DNA of 64,000 nucleotides from Pseudomonadota bacterium (GTDB lineage: Bacteria > Pseudomonadota > Alphaproteobacteria > Rhizobiales > Rhizobiaceae): assembly GCA_023390055.1 (NCBI GenBank), contig JAEWDP010000161.1, positions 1-64,000 of the forward strand, read 5' to 3'. The notes below the pieces were generated by a model. The model saw only the letters and a list, made by a program, of their open reading frames with translations. It ran no database searches and was not told where the DNA came from. Below are positions 45,087-53,756 of the stretch, in pieces. How positions within the stretch are numbered: the first letter of the stretch is position 1; the number at the start of each line of letters is the position of its first letter. Made by a program: the position numbers and the translations under genes.

Positions 45087-46106
45087 TCACGATTTCACCA
45101 GACGCAGATGCGGGCGCTTTGCGCCAGATGGTGGTGGCGGGGTGGTATGTGGTGGGATTATTCCGGCAGATTTGAAACGATCTGCCTGCCGGGAAATCTC
45201 CGCAGTTGTCCGGTCTATCGCATCAAGATGAAGCAGCGGTGGATGCGGTAGAGCCTTGCCTTCCAGCGCTTTTCGGCCGAGGGAGGAAAGGTCCGTGCGA
45301 ACTGTTTCGATCAGCGCTGTCTCGCGTGTTGTGGTTTCTCCAAGCGCCTGGACCTGCCGCCCGGTAGCCTCGAGATAGAGCTCCATGGCCTCGAATTCAC
45401 GATCAAGTATTCCGAGACCGCCGAACGTGGACGTCGCCGATTCCAGCGCCTGTTGCGTCAGCGAGCACATCCTCTCAACGGCGTCGGCGATCTGCCGCAT
45501 TTGTTCGTGGGAGTGCCGGTGCGGATCGCAAGCGCCCTCACGCCGACCGGTGCGTACGGGGCCAGCGCCGTCACCGGCCGCGACCGGATCTGGCGGGCTG
45601 TTCAGAGCCAGCCGCGTTTCATTTGCTATGGCTTGCAGCTGCGAAAGAAAACGACATGTCTGTCGAGTGTCACCGAGTGCATTCATGCTTATCTGTTTAG
45701 GACGATCCATGTCTGTACGTGCATTGTGAACAATGGTCGCAATGTGATCGACATGACTGGACTGGCCGTGGCTTGTATCGAGGGCACCACCCAGTACTGC
45801 TATCGCATTCTTCACCATATCTTCCTGATGGGCCCCGCCCTCGGCAACTTGTTGCAGGACTTCTCGCAGCTCATGCGATTGCGCACGCAGTTCATTCGCG
45901 TGGCTGGCGATGTCTTCGGTGGCTGACGCGATGCTGGCAAGGCCACGATTATAGTCCTTGCGCATGCCTTCGAAGTTGTGTGGAAGTGGTGCTTCGATCT
46001 GTTGGTGGACATCGCCTGAAGCGAGCTTACGAAGGCCGTTCCCAATTGCATGCGCCATAAGGCGCAATTCCAGCAGCTCGCTTTCGAGACTATCTCGATC
46101 TCGCAT
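45087..46106 (-). CDS. Soluble chemoreceptor-like protein with disrupted signalling tip
   Basis: A 339-residue protein without membrane helices. Residues about 15-60 (GLRKLASGDVHQQIEAPLPHNFEGMRKDYNRGLASI) resemble a HAMP domain, followed by helices typical of methyl-accepting proteins (HVDHIATIVHNARTDMDR, LQAIANETRLALN). Where the highly conserved hairpin tip should continue, the frame yields an unrelated Pro/Gly/Arg-rich stretch. Another frame of the same DNA (45512-45541) encodes VRALAIRTGT, a standard receptor motif, before the main frame resumes with EQMRQIADAVERM. This points to compensating indels. The end is Pro-rich (PPHTTPPPPSG). Probably a decaying or non-signalling receptor. Confidence 0.6.
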   Translation of the reverse strand: MRDRDSLESELLELRLMAHAIGNGLRKLASGDVHQQIEAPLPHNFEGMRKDYNRGLASIASATEDIASHANELRAQSHELREVLQQVAEGGAHQEDMVKNAIAVLGGALDTSHGQSSHVDHIATIVHNARTDMDRPKQISMNALGDTRQTCRFLSQLQAIANETRLALNSPPDPVAAGDGAGPVRTGRREGACDPHRHSHEQMRQIADAVERMCSLTQQALESATSTFGGLGILDREFEAMELYLEATGRQVQALGETTTRETALIETVRTDLSSLGRKALEGKALPHPPLLHLDAIDRTTAEISRQADRFKSAGIIPPHTTPPPPSGAKRPHLRLVKS

Positions 46107-46172
46107 GTCGGCCTCCTCATGATTCCGTATGCGTTGAAGTCTGGCGATCTAATTCACCAGGCGAAAGAGGTT

Positions 46173-46188
46173 TGCACGCATGCGTGCA
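46173..46188. promoter_or_regulatory. 16-bp perfect palindrome upstream of the chemoreceptor-like gene
   Basis: TGCACGCATGCGTGCA lies 67 bp upstream of the minus-strand gene and 124 bp upstream of ruvC. It is fully symmetric and could be an operator for a dimeric repressor. Confidence 0.4.
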
Positions 46189-46311
46189 TTTTTACACGAG
46201 AGTTGCCCGACAACGTAAACGTCTGGTTAACCTGGAGCTGATGTCTTGTTGTTGTTTTGTTCACTTCACTTCCAAATGGCACTTCTGCCTCTCCATGTTT
46301 AGATTGAGCGC

Positions 46312-46824
46312 ATGACAGACACGATTCGCATCATTGGCATTGATCCGGGCCTGCGCCGTACTGGTTGGGGTGTCATAGAAACACATGGCAACAGCCTTCG
46401 GTTTGTCGCCTCCGGGACCGTGACATCGAACGGTCAGTTGGACTTGGCCTCAAGGCTTTGCCAGTTGCATGATGGGCTGGCGGAAATTGTGCATGCTCAC
46501 CGGCCGGATGAAGCTGCGGTCGAGCAGACCTTCGTAAACAAGGATGCGGTCGCGACATTAAAGCTTGGGCAGGCCCGTGGCGTTGTGATGCTGGTGCCTG
46601 CGCGTGCGGGCCTGCCTGTGTCGGAATATGCGCCCAACGCTGTCAAGAAGGCAGTGATCGGTGTCGGACACGCAGACAAGCAACAGATCCATCTGATGCT
46701 GAAAATCCTGATGCCCAAGGCGACTTTTGTCGGAAACGACGCGGCCGATGCGCTGGCGATTGCCATCTGTCATGCCCACAATCGCGGAGGCGAACGCATG
46801 CGCAAGGTCCTGGCCAACGCCTGA
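46312..46824 (+). CDS. ruvC: Holliday junction resolvase RuvC
   Basis: A 170-residue endonuclease that cuts Holliday junctions bound by RuvAB. The acidic catalytic residues are in [27 protein letters not shown] and [32 protein letters not shown] and [21 protein letters not shown] are typical. Normal length. It is followed 56 bp later by a toxin-antitoxin module instead of ruvA. Confidence 0.97.
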   Translation: MTDTIRIIGIDPGLRRTGWGVIETHGNSLRFVASGTVTSNGQLDLASRLCQLHDGLAEIVHAHRPDEAAVEQTFVNKDAVATLKLGQARGVVMLVPARAGLPVSEYAPNAVKKAVIGVGHADKQQIHLMLKILMPKATFVGNDAADALAIAICHAHNRGGERMRKVLANA

Positions 46825-46831
46825 TCTGTTC

Positions 46832-46873
46832 TTGACTTGTTCTGCAGGTAATACTAATTCCTACCGTGTAGGA
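46832..46873 (+). promoter_or_regulatory. Candidate vapBC promoter with operator
   Basis: TTGACT at 46832 and TAATTC at 46855, 17 bases apart, are a plausible -35/-10 pair. The inverted repeat TCCTAC-CGT-GTAGGA (46859-46873) follows, overlapping the GTAGGAGC ribosome site of the antitoxin gene. This fits autorepression by an antitoxin-toxin complex, as in other VapBC operons. Inference from sequence only. Confidence 0.5.
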
Positions 46874-46880
46874 GCAAGTC

Positions 46881-47132
46881 ATGCGTGTGACATCAAAAGG
46901 ACAGGTTACCATTCCGCGGGATTTGCGCGATCTTGTCGGTATTAAGCCAAATTCGGAGGTTGTTTTCACAATCGAGAACGGCAAACTGACAATCACGCCT
47001 AAGGGCGATCCCAGATGTGCCCAGGACAGGCAGCGCCTCGACAGTTTCATGGCAACTCTTGATCGACTTGAGGGCACCGGCGATCCGTCGATCGATTCTG
47101 GCGACTTGATAAACATGACGCGAGATCGCTGA
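46881..47132 (+). CDS. vapB: AbrB/MazE-type antitoxin (VapB)
   Basis: An 83-residue protein whose N-terminal 45 residues form a swapped-hairpin AbrB DNA-binding fold: MRVTSKGQVTIPRDLRDLVGIKPNSEVVFTIENGKLTITPKG. The C-terminal half is a flexible tail of the sort that wraps the toxin. It starts behind GTAGGAGC and is separated from the PIN toxin gene by one base. It should neutralise the toxin and repress its own promoter. Placement between ruvC and ruvA is unusual. Confidence 0.9.
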   Translation: MRVTSKGQVTIPRDLRDLVGIKPNSEVVFTIENGKLTITPKGDPRCAQDRQRLDSFMATLDRLEGTGDPSIDSGDLINMTRDR

Positions 47133-47133
47133 C

Positions 47134-47562
47134 ATGGCTGTACTCGTGGATACAAATATTCTCGTCGATATTGCCGCCAGAGACCCTGTCTGGCTGGGGT
47201 GGTCACGTCGGATCCTTGCAACGCTTGCGGGGCGTGTGCCACTCACCATCAACCCTGTAATCTATGCGGAATTTGCCGTTCGATATCATAGTCTGGATGA
47301 CGTGGATGCGTTGTTGCCCATTGAAGAATTCCGTCGCGAAAGTATTCCCTGGGCTGCAGCATTTGCCGCTGGAGCAGCATTCCGCTCATACCGTCACGCC
47401 GGTGGGCGGCGAGATGCGATATCGCCGGATTACCTGATCGGTGCCCATGCAGTGATCCGCGGATATTCGCTTCTCACACGCGATCCGGGACGATACCGCA
47501 CCTATTTTCCGGAAGTTTCGCTCATCACACCTGAAACCCATCCTGACGGATCTGCCCCATGA
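47134..47562 (+). CDS. vapC: PIN-domain toxin (VapC)
   Basis: A 142-residue PIN-fold ribonuclease. Acidic residues for Mg2+ binding are recognisable: Asp6 in [11 protein letters not shown], Glu in [13 protein letters not shown], Asp in [11 protein letters not shown] and Asp in [14 protein letters not shown]. The last motif is typical of VapC. All active-site positions look intact, so the toxin is probably functional. The stop TGA overlaps the ruvA ATG (ATGA), so ribosomes leaving the toxin may initiate ruvA. Confidence 0.9.
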   Translation: MAVLVDTNILVDIAARDPVWLGWSRRILATLAGRVPLTINPVIYAEFAVRYHSLDDVDALLPIEEFRRESIPWAAAFAAGAAFRSYRHAGGRRDAISPDYLIGAHAVIRGYSLLTRDPGRYRTYFPEVSLITPETHPDGSAP

Positions 47563-48176
47563 TTGGAAAGCTTAAAGGCACAATCGATGAAATCGGTGGT
47601 GACCATGTCGTTGTCGATGTCCACGGGGTTTGCTATGTGGCCTTCTGCTCATCGCGCACACTAGCGCGATTGGGATCAGTCGGTGAGGCAGTAGTGCTTT
47701 TTATCGAAACCTATGTGCGCGAAGATCAACTGAAGCTTTTCGGCTTTCTTTCCGCACTTGAGCGGGAATGGTTCAGCCTTTTGCAGAGCGTGCAGGGAGT
47801 GGGCTCCAAAGTGGCACTTGCTGTCCTGTCAACGCTGTCGCCATCGGAACTCGCAAATGCCATAGCATTGCAGGACAAGACAGCAGTGTCACGGGCCCCG
47901 GGGGTCGGTCCGAAAGTTGCTGTTCGTATCGTGACGGAGCTTAAAAACAAGGCACCAGCATTTTCGGGGGATGGTGCGGCAAATATTGGTCTGAAGCAGG
48001 ATCTGGGGGAGGGGATTGCGCCGGCACCTGTGTCTGATGCTGTCTCCGCGTTGACTAATCTCGGATATTCTCGCGAGCAGGCAGCAAATGCCGTTGCCGC
48101 GGCATTGAAGGACGCTGGTGATGGAGCAGACAGTGCCAGGCTTATTCGCCTGGGGCTGAAGGAACTGGCACGTTGA
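47559..48176 (+). CDS. ruvA: Holliday junction branch migration protein RuvA
   Basis: A 205-residue junction-binding protein. The OB fold begins [35 protein letters not shown]; the HhH region reads [20 protein letters not shown] and [20 protein letters not shown]; the C-terminal RuvB-binding domain is [22 protein letters not shown]. Normal length. It starts inside the last codons of the toxin gene by ATGA overlap, with no separate promoter obvious. ruvB follows after 71 bp. Confidence 0.96.
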   Translation: MIGKLKGTIDEIGGDHVVVDVHGVCYVAFCSSRTLARLGSVGEAVVLFIETYVREDQLKLFGFLSALEREWFSLLQSVQGVGSKVALAVLSTLSPSELANAIALQDKTAVSRAPGVGPKVAVRIVTELKNKAPAFSGDGAANIGLKQDLGEGIAPAPVSDAVSALTNLGYSREQAANAVAAALKDAGDGADSARLIRLGLKELAR

Positions 48177-48247
48177 CGTCAAGTGCCGATACCAAAGCAT
48201 TCGCCTTCGTGTATTGGTAGGCTAGGATTTTCGATCGGACATGAATA

Positions 48248-49288
48248 ATGAGTGAAGCCGCCCGCCTCATATCTCCAGAAAAGCGAGGCGAAGATCTGGA
48301 TACAACGATGCGTCCGCAATCGCTGGACGATTTCACTGGCCAGGCGGAGGCACGCGCCAATCTCAAAGTTTTCATCGAGGCGGCTAAGAACCGTGGTGAA
48401 GCCCTGGATCATGTATTATTCGTGGGCCCGCCGGGCCTCGGCAAGACAACCCTGGCGCAAATCATGGCGAAGGAGCTTGGTGTCAATTTCCGCTCAACCT
48501 CCGGCCCGGTAATCGCCAAGGCGGGTGACCTCGCTGCACTTTTGACCAATCTTGAAGAGCGTGACGTGCTGTTCATCGATGAAATCCACCGTCTCAATCC
48601 GGCAGTGGAAGAAATCCTCTACCCTGCCATGGAAGATTTTCAGCTGGACCTTATCATCGGTGAAGGGCCGGCAGCACGATCGGTAAAGATCGACCTGTCC
48701 AAGTTCACACTCGTTGCTGCCACGACCCGACTTGGGCTTTTGACGACGCCGCTTCGTGATCGCTTTGGCATCCCGGTGCGTCTGTCGTTCTATACCGTCG
48801 ATGAGCTAGAGTTCATTGTGCGTCGCGGTGCACGCCTGATGGGGCTCAACATGACCGATAACGGCGCTCGCGAGATCGCGAAGCGTGCCCGGGGAACGCC
48901 ACGAATTGCCGGCCGCCTGCTGCGCAGGGTACGTGATTTTGCCGAGGTGGCGCGCGCAGAAGCCGTGACACGGGAGATTGCTGATGAGGCCCTGACACGG
49001 CTTCTGGTCGACAAGATGGGCCTCGATCAACTCGACAATCGCTACCTGACGATGATTGCCATGAATTTTGGCGGCGGGCCCGTTGGTATCGAAACGATCG
49101 CAGCAGGGTTGTCTGAGCCTCGCGATGCAATTGAGGACATCATCGAGCCATATATGATCCAGCAGGGGTTCATCCAGAGAACACCTCGCGGGCGTGTGCT
49201 GACTGCCACCGCCTGGGGGCATCTCGGACTACGGCCGCCAAAGGATCTTGAGGCAACGCAATTCCGGATCAATTTCGACGATGAATAA
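48248..49288 (+). CDS. ruvB: Holliday junction branch migration ATPase RuvB
   Basis: A 346-residue AAA+ motor. It begins [30 protein letters not shown], with Walker [15 protein letters not shown], Walker [11 protein letters not shown], sensor 1 [20 protein letters not shown] and the arginine-containing [17 protein letters not shown]. The C-terminal winged helix ([22 protein letters not shown]) is complete. It overlaps the NUDIX gene by eight bases. Confidence 0.97.
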   Translation: MSEAARLISPEKRGEDLDTTMRPQSLDDFTGQAEARANLKVFIEAAKNRGEALDHVLFVGPPGLGKTTLAQIMAKELGVNFRSTSGPVIAKAGDLAALLTNLEERDVLFIDEIHRLNPAVEEILYPAMEDFQLDLIIGEGPAARSVKIDLSKFTLVAATTRLGLLTTPLRDRFGIPVRLSFYTVDELEFIVRRGARLMGLNMTDNGAREIAKRARGTPRIAGRLLRRVRDFAEVARAEAVTREIADEALTRLLVDKMGLDQLDNRYLTMIAMNFGGGPVGIETIAAGLSEPRDAIEDIIEPYMIQQGFIQRTPRGRVLTATAWGHLGLRPPKDLEATQFRINFDDE

Positions 49289-49844
49289 GAAGACTGAAAC
49301 CCAGGATCTGCGGCTGCGCATGAAACTGAAGCCAGAACGCATCTTTCAGATGCGGGTTGCGGGTCTCGGCTTTTGTGATGGGCACCTCCTGGTCCATCGT
49401 GCGGTCCATGAGACGTTCTGGACACTTCCTGGCGGGCGCGCTGAGTTCGGCGAGGATAGCGCGCAGACACTTCGCCGCGAAATGATGGAGGAACTCGGCG
49501 TCGAGGTAACGGTTGGACGGCTCCTATGGGTTGTTGAGAATTTCTTTTCGTACGAAGGGTCTGACTGGCACGAGCTTGGATTTTACTACCTGATGGAGCT
49601 GCCGGGACAATTCCCGTTTGACAGGGAAGACATCGTGCACCGCGTTCATGACGAACATCCGTTGGAATTTCGCTGGATCCCGGCAACCGCAGCGGGGCTG
49701 AAGGCGTTCGACCTGCCGCCATATTTTCTTTCGAACGAGATTGAGAGCCTGCCGGGATCCACCCGCCATGTCGTCTGGGATGACAACAATCTCCGTTCGG
49801 ACACTTCGCGGAAACGTTTCCGCCAGCCACTGCCAGTAAAATAG
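49281..49844 (+). CDS. NUDIX hydrolase
   Basis: A 187-residue hydrolase of nucleoside-diphosphate-linked compounds. The Nudix box is intact: [23 protein letters not shown], with the expected Gly, Glu, Arg-Glu and Glu-Glu positions. [24 protein letters not shown] follows. The substrate cannot be told. I use the ATG at 49281, overlapping the end of ruvB; an ATG 13 codons later is possible. Confidence 0.9.
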   Translation: MNKKTETQDLRLRMKLKPERIFQMRVAGLGFCDGHLLVHRAVHETFWTLPGGRAEFGEDSAQTLRREMMEELGVEVTVGRLLWVVENFFSYEGSDWHELGFYYLMELPGQFPFDREDIVHRVHDEHPLEFRWIPATAAGLKAFDLPPYFLSNEIESLPGSTRHVVWDDNNLRSDTSRKRFRQPLPVK

Positions 49845-49848
49845 ATTG

Positions 49849-50742
49849 CTACCGGGATAGAGATCCTGCCAGCTCTTCGACGGTCTTCAACAATAGCGGC
49901 AGACCACCGGGCCGCCATCCCAATCTCCGGATCCGGTCGGTCGGCATTATGGTGACTGACGTCTTGCCCGCGTCGGCGGGAAGCGGGTGAGGGCATCCGG
50001 TCGTGCGTTTGATCGTCGTGAGAATGGTCGCGGTATCCGTCAGTATGTCGGAAATGTTGAATGTTTGAGGAACACCTTGCGGTGGTGATTTCTCCAGCAG
50101 AAGAAGGATCGCGCGGGCGACGTCTTGTCCGTGCACCTCACTCCCGGCCCGCACAGGTACGGCCTCACCATCGAGATAGGCCCTCACAAGCTTATCCCAT
50201 TTGTTGGGACGCAAGTTACCGTAGACACCCGTGAGACGAAAACTTGTGGTGCGGAAAACCGGGCTGGCAAGTCCGGCAAGTGCTTCTTCAGTGGCTAGTT
50301 TGAGTTTTCCGTACAGCGATGTCGGGCGCAAGGCTGTGTCCTCAAAAGGTACGGTCTTGAGAGGTAGATCGTCATAGACTGCGCGGCTGGATAGAAAGAC
50401 GACGTGTCCTACGCCGGCAGATTTCGCATTCTCAAAAAGACGCACGCTCCCTGCAAGATTCCGATGCCAGAAACCATCGGGGTCATTACCCTCACCGCCG
50501 CGATAGCGACCGGCAACATGGTCGAACGCAGCATGAACAAAGGCGTCGACGTCTTGGAATGCGGTGGCCTGATCCATGTTCGGTTCAAGGATCAACCGTC
50601 TGAACTGGGCAGGTCTGGTGAACCATCCTGGTGGCGGATCGTTGCGTGTACCGGCAATGACGGTGTGACCGGCCTGTTGAAGTCCATTGACAACATAGCG
50701 TCCGACCAACCCCGATGCGCCGGAGACAAATATCCTCATCAT
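49849..50742 (-). CDS. sqdC: SqdC, sulfolipid-operon dehydratase/epimerase-like protein
   Basis: A 297-residue extended short-chain dehydrogenase-like protein: MRIFVSGASGLVGRYVVNGLQQAGHTV is the NAD(P) fold, VVFLSSRAVYDD and SLYGKLKLATEEAL supply the Ser and YxxxK of the active site. It is the third gene of the sqdB-sqdD-sqdC operon known from Rhodobacter and Sinorhizobium, where SqdC affects the relative amounts of sulfolipid species. The start shares a base with the sqdD stop (TAATG). The name rests on operon position plus family; the reaction is not firmly known. Confidence 0.82.
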   Translation of the reverse strand: MMRIFVSGASGLVGRYVVNGLQQAGHTVIAGTRNDPPPGWFTRPAQFRRLILEPNMDQATAFQDVDAFVHAAFDHVAGRYRGGEGNDPDGFWHRNLAGSVRLFENAKSAGVGHVVFLSSRAVYDDLPLKTVPFEDTALRPTSLYGKLKLATEEALAGLASPVFRTTSFRLTGVYGNLRPNKWDKLVRAYLDGEAVPVRAGSEVHGQDVARAILLLLEKSPPQGVPQTFNISDILTDTATILTTIKRTTGCPHPLPADAGKTSVTIMPTDRIRRLGWRPGGLPLLLKTVEELAGSLSR

Positions 50743-51599
50743 TATGATCCCGGCTGCGGCAAGGACGAAAGGTCGGGAATGTCGTCACCATTGTAGAATG
50801 CGTGCCACAGCTCGATCAGAGGGCGTAATCTCTCGGCCTTCGGGTGATCCCGCTCCCAGGGTTTTTCATACTGGTAGTGCAGGATGGAAATGCTTTCCCA
50901 ATCCCACAGCTGCGGCATGTTGAACCAGACATATTGGAGCATGTTCATGAAGACCGGCAGACCGTGCCAATCCTGAAAGAAGGCTTGCAGGAAGGATTGA
51001 TCTGTGCGCCGCCAGAAGACATTGGGCTGGTCGAGCCGTTTCATCATCTGTGCAAAGGTCTCAAGCGACGGCTTGGCAACGAAAACACCGGAGTTCAGGC
51101 GGTGGAAATCCGCAAGGCTTTCATAAACGTTGGGCGCAGCCGAAAATTCCGGGTAGTCGAACATCTTGTCGATATTGCGTAGCACGAGTGCATCCGCATC
51201 GATGAAAATGCAGCGCCCGTATTCTGTGAGTTGCCACAATCTCAGCTTGCAGAAGTTGTCGAGCGGCCTGTGAAACCCCGGCTTGCGGCCCTTCGTGAAG
51301 GGAGCAAGACTATGGATGCTTTCACGTTCATGACGCTCCTTGAAGGTGTCGGAGAACGTCAGCTGCCTGGCTTCAACAAGCCGGCAACCGAGGGCGGACA
51401 GAAGCCTCAGGCTGCCTGCCTGGACACCCTCGGTGTGGAGAACCACGATATCGGCCTTCGTTCCTGTCAATTGAAGGGAGCGCACGAGCGCTGTTGCACC
51501 CATCGCATAGTCGGTGTTGGTAACAAGCGTGACAAAGGCTCGATCGGAGTGGCGGGGTGTGGTGGATGTAATTCGATCTATTGCGGGATCGCTGGCCAT
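50742..51599 (-). CDS. sqdD: SqdD, glycogenin-like glycosyltransferase for sulfolipid
   Basis: A 285-residue GT8-type transferase. FVTLVTNTDYAMGATALVRSLQLTGTKADIVVLHT opens the nucleotide-sugar fold and CIFIDADALVLRNID carries the DxD metal site; NSGVFVAKPSLETFAQM and DQSFLQAFF match glycogenin relatives. In the sqdBDC operon SqdD is believed to transfer sulfoquinovose from UDP-sulfoquinovose to diacylglycerol. ATG at 51599 overlaps the sqdB stop (TGATG). No membrane helix; likely peripheral at the inner membrane. Confidence 0.88.
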   Translation of the reverse strand: MASDPAIDRITSTTPRHSDRAFVTLVTNTDYAMGATALVRSLQLTGTKADIVVLHTEGVQAGSLRLLSALGCRLVEARQLTFSDTFKERHERESIHSLAPFTKGRKPGFHRPLDNFCKLRLWQLTEYGRCIFIDADALVLRNIDKMFDYPEFSAAPNVYESLADFHRLNSGVFVAKPSLETFAQMMKRLDQPNVFWRRTDQSFLQAFFQDWHGLPVFMNMLQYVWFNMPQLWDWESISILHYQYEKPWERDHPKAERLRPLIELWHAFYNGDDIPDLSSLPQPGS

Positions 51600-52822
51600 C
51601 ACGACGCCGACTTTAATCGTCTGCCTTCCGGATCATGTTCGATCTTGGCTGCGATATCCTTCGTCCAGGCGGAAACGGCCGGAACTCGTGAGCGGTCGAC
51701 GCGATAGGCATACTTGCTGGCGATATCGACGATTTCTTCGAGGAGACCTTCACCGAGCGTGATCGGATCAAGACCGAGCCTGAGGAATTTCTCGTTGCTG
51801 ACGACAAGTTCGTTTTCTGATGCCTCCTTGCGCGGGTTTGGCAGCCAGGCGATCTTTGACCCGGTTATTGATGCGATTAATTCGGCAAGGTCGCGAATGC
51901 GATGCGTCTCCGTCATCTGGTTGAAAATTTCGACACGTGTACCACGCACAGGTGGGTTATTCAGTGCGAGCTCGATGCAGCGAACGGAATCCTGAATATG
52001 GATGAAGGCGCGGGTCTGGCCGCCGGTGCCGTGGACGGTCAGTGGGTAGCCAATCGCGGCCTGGATCAGAAAACGGTTGAGTACCGTGCCATAATCTCCG
52101 TCGTAGTCGAAGCGATTGATCAGCTGGACGTGGCGTCGTGTCTGTTGTGTATGCGTGCCCCAGACAATTCCCTGATGCAGGTCTGTAATACGTAGTTCAT
52201 CATTTCGTGCGTAGAACGCAAAAAGTTGCTGATCCAGGCACTTCGTCATGTGGTAAATCGAACCGGGATTGCTGGGGTAGAGTATTTCCTGGCGAACTGT
52301 GTGACCGTCGGCCGTCTCCACACCTACCGGCAAATATCCTTCCGGGATCGTTGCCCCGACCGTTGAATAGCCGTAGACCCCCATCGTCCCGAGATGAACG
52401 AGGTGAGCATCGAGCTCCAGTTCGACCAGCGCATTGAGGACGTTATGCGTCGCATTGACATTGTTGCTGACCGTGTAATTCTTGTGCCGGTCGCTCTTCA
52501 TGGAATAGGGTGCGGCGCGTTGTTCTGCGAAGTGAATTATGGCATCCGGTCGATGTAGCGCAAGCCAATTCTTCAACAATTCATAGTCTTTTGCCAGGTC
52601 GATGAGATGGAAATGAATACGGCGGCCAGTCTCCGTATGCCATACACGTGTGCGTTCCTGGATCGAATCCATTGGAGTCAGTGACTGTACACCCAACTCT
52701 GTATCGATCCAGCGGCGCGACAAATTGTCGATAATGTGGATATCGTGCCCGGCAGCCGATAGATGGAGGGACGTCGGCCAGCCGACGAAGCCGTCACCAC
52801 CAAGAATTGCAATTTTCATCAA
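51599..52822 (-). CDS. sqdB: UDP-sulfoquinovose synthase SqdB
   Basis: A 407-residue NAD-dependent enzyme that makes UDP-sulfoquinovose from UDP-glucose and sulfite. The fold starts KIAILGGDGFVGWPTSLHLSAAGHDIHIIDNLSRRWID, a SqdB hallmark. FAEQRAAPYSMKSD, GTMGVYGYS, SIYHMTKCLDQQL (YxxxK) and ITDLHQGIVWGT are also diagnostic. First gene of sqdBDC. Sulfolipid can replace phospholipid under phosphate limitation; no clear Pho box was found upstream by eye. Confidence 0.95.
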   Translation of the reverse strand: MMKIAILGGDGFVGWPTSLHLSAAGHDIHIIDNLSRRWIDTELGVQSLTPMDSIQERTRVWHTETGRRIHFHLIDLAKDYELLKNWLALHRPDAIIHFAEQRAAPYSMKSDRHKNYTVSNNVNATHNVLNALVELELDAHLVHLGTMGVYGYSTVGATIPEGYLPVGVETADGHTVRQEILYPSNPGSIYHMTKCLDQQLFAFYARNDELRITDLHQGIVWGTHTQQTRRHVQLINRFDYDGDYGTVLNRFLIQAAIGYPLTVHGTGGQTRAFIHIQDSVRCIELALNNPPVRGTRVEIFNQMTETHRIRDLAELIASITGSKIAWLPNPRKEASENELVVSNEKFLRLGLDPITLGEGLLEEIVDIASKYAYRVDRSRVPAVSAWTKDIAAKIEHDPEGRRLKSAS

Positions 52823-52938
52823 TCAACTCCGCATGCAGTCAAGAAAGGGATTTCTGATAGAGGCATTCTGTGACAGGAAGACAATATCGCATGTCGGCTC
52901 CCGCGCCATTACTAATCACGGCCATCCACTAAGGCAGG

Positions 52939-53391
52939 ATGATGACGAACAATGAATTTCTTCTTTCCGGAGAACTGATCGGTCAGGGCCATCGGCTCGT
53001 ACAACGCGTGTATTACGAAGACACGGATTTTTCCGGTCTTGTCTACCATGCGCGATATCTCCACTTCCTTGAAAGGGGGAGAACCGACTATCTTCGTTGT
53101 CTCGGCTGCCAACAGAGTGACCTTTTGACGGCGGATGAGGAGGGGCTCGTATTCGTTGTTCATCGCATGGAGATCGATTTCAAACAGCCGGCAAGGATGG
53201 ATGACATTTTGACGGTCGCAACGAAGACGGAAAAGGCGGGTGGCGCCAAGATGATCCTCAGCCAGGAGATTTCCCGTGGAGATAGCTTGTTAATTGCGGC
53301 GAAGGTGGTTATCGCCGTCATCAACAAGCATGGGCGTCCGCGCCGCTTGCCGGAAACGGTCGCCGAAAAATTTCTCGGTCATCCCGCTTGA
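52939..53391 (+). CDS. ybgC: Acyl-CoA thioesterase YbgC (Tol-Pal associated)
   Basis: A 150-residue hot-dog fold thioesterase. RVYYEDTDFSGLVYHARYLHFLERGRTDYLR contains the catalytic Asp of the 4HBT family. HRMEIDFKQPARMDDILTVATKTEKAGGAK completes the fold. In E. coli ybgC is the first gene of the tol-pal operon and acts in phospholipid metabolism at the membrane. Here it lies 365 bp upstream of tolQ, so it may be in a separate transcript. Divergent from sqdB. Confidence 0.93.
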   Translation: MMTNNEFLLSGELIGQGHRLVQRVYYEDTDFSGLVYHARYLHFLERGRTDYLRCLGCQQSDLLTADEEGLVFVVHRMEIDFKQPARMDDILTVATKTEKAGGAKMILSQEISRGDSLLIAAKVVIAVINKHGRPRRLPETVAEKFLGHPA

Positions 53392-53756
53392 AGGCTGGGG
53401 GAAGAACCTCTTCGGGCCATCGGGGCCCGTGAGCACCGGTTCTGGCAGACGGATTGCCGAGCCTCATGGGACAGTGTGGCCGCTGCTTGGTCCTTGTAAC
53501 GATGCCAGCAATGCGTACTGCGAAACATCTGGCCAGCGCCCCGTAACGTATTCTTAACGATAATGATGTCTTACTGGAACGCGAAGAAATTGTGCGATGC
53601 ACGCCTTCCTTTGACCAAAATTGAAGGCGAGAAGCCAAGCTGAAAACTCAGGGCACCTTGGGGTAGAGCGCAACCACGGTCATGGAATTCTAGCGAGAGC
53701 GCTTTTGAACCCGCCCGGTCCTGTGCCGGGCGTTTGGATTCGGGGATATTGGATAG
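53392..53756 (+). other. 365-bp leader between ybgC and tolQ
   Basis: No gene recognised. A GC-rich hairpin, CGCCCGG-TCCTGTG-CCGGGCG (53712-53732), lies 25 bases before the tolQ start and might modulate readthrough or translation. The AT-rich stretch ATTCTTAACGATAATGATG near 53548-53566 could hold the tolQ promoter. Confidence 0.45.
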
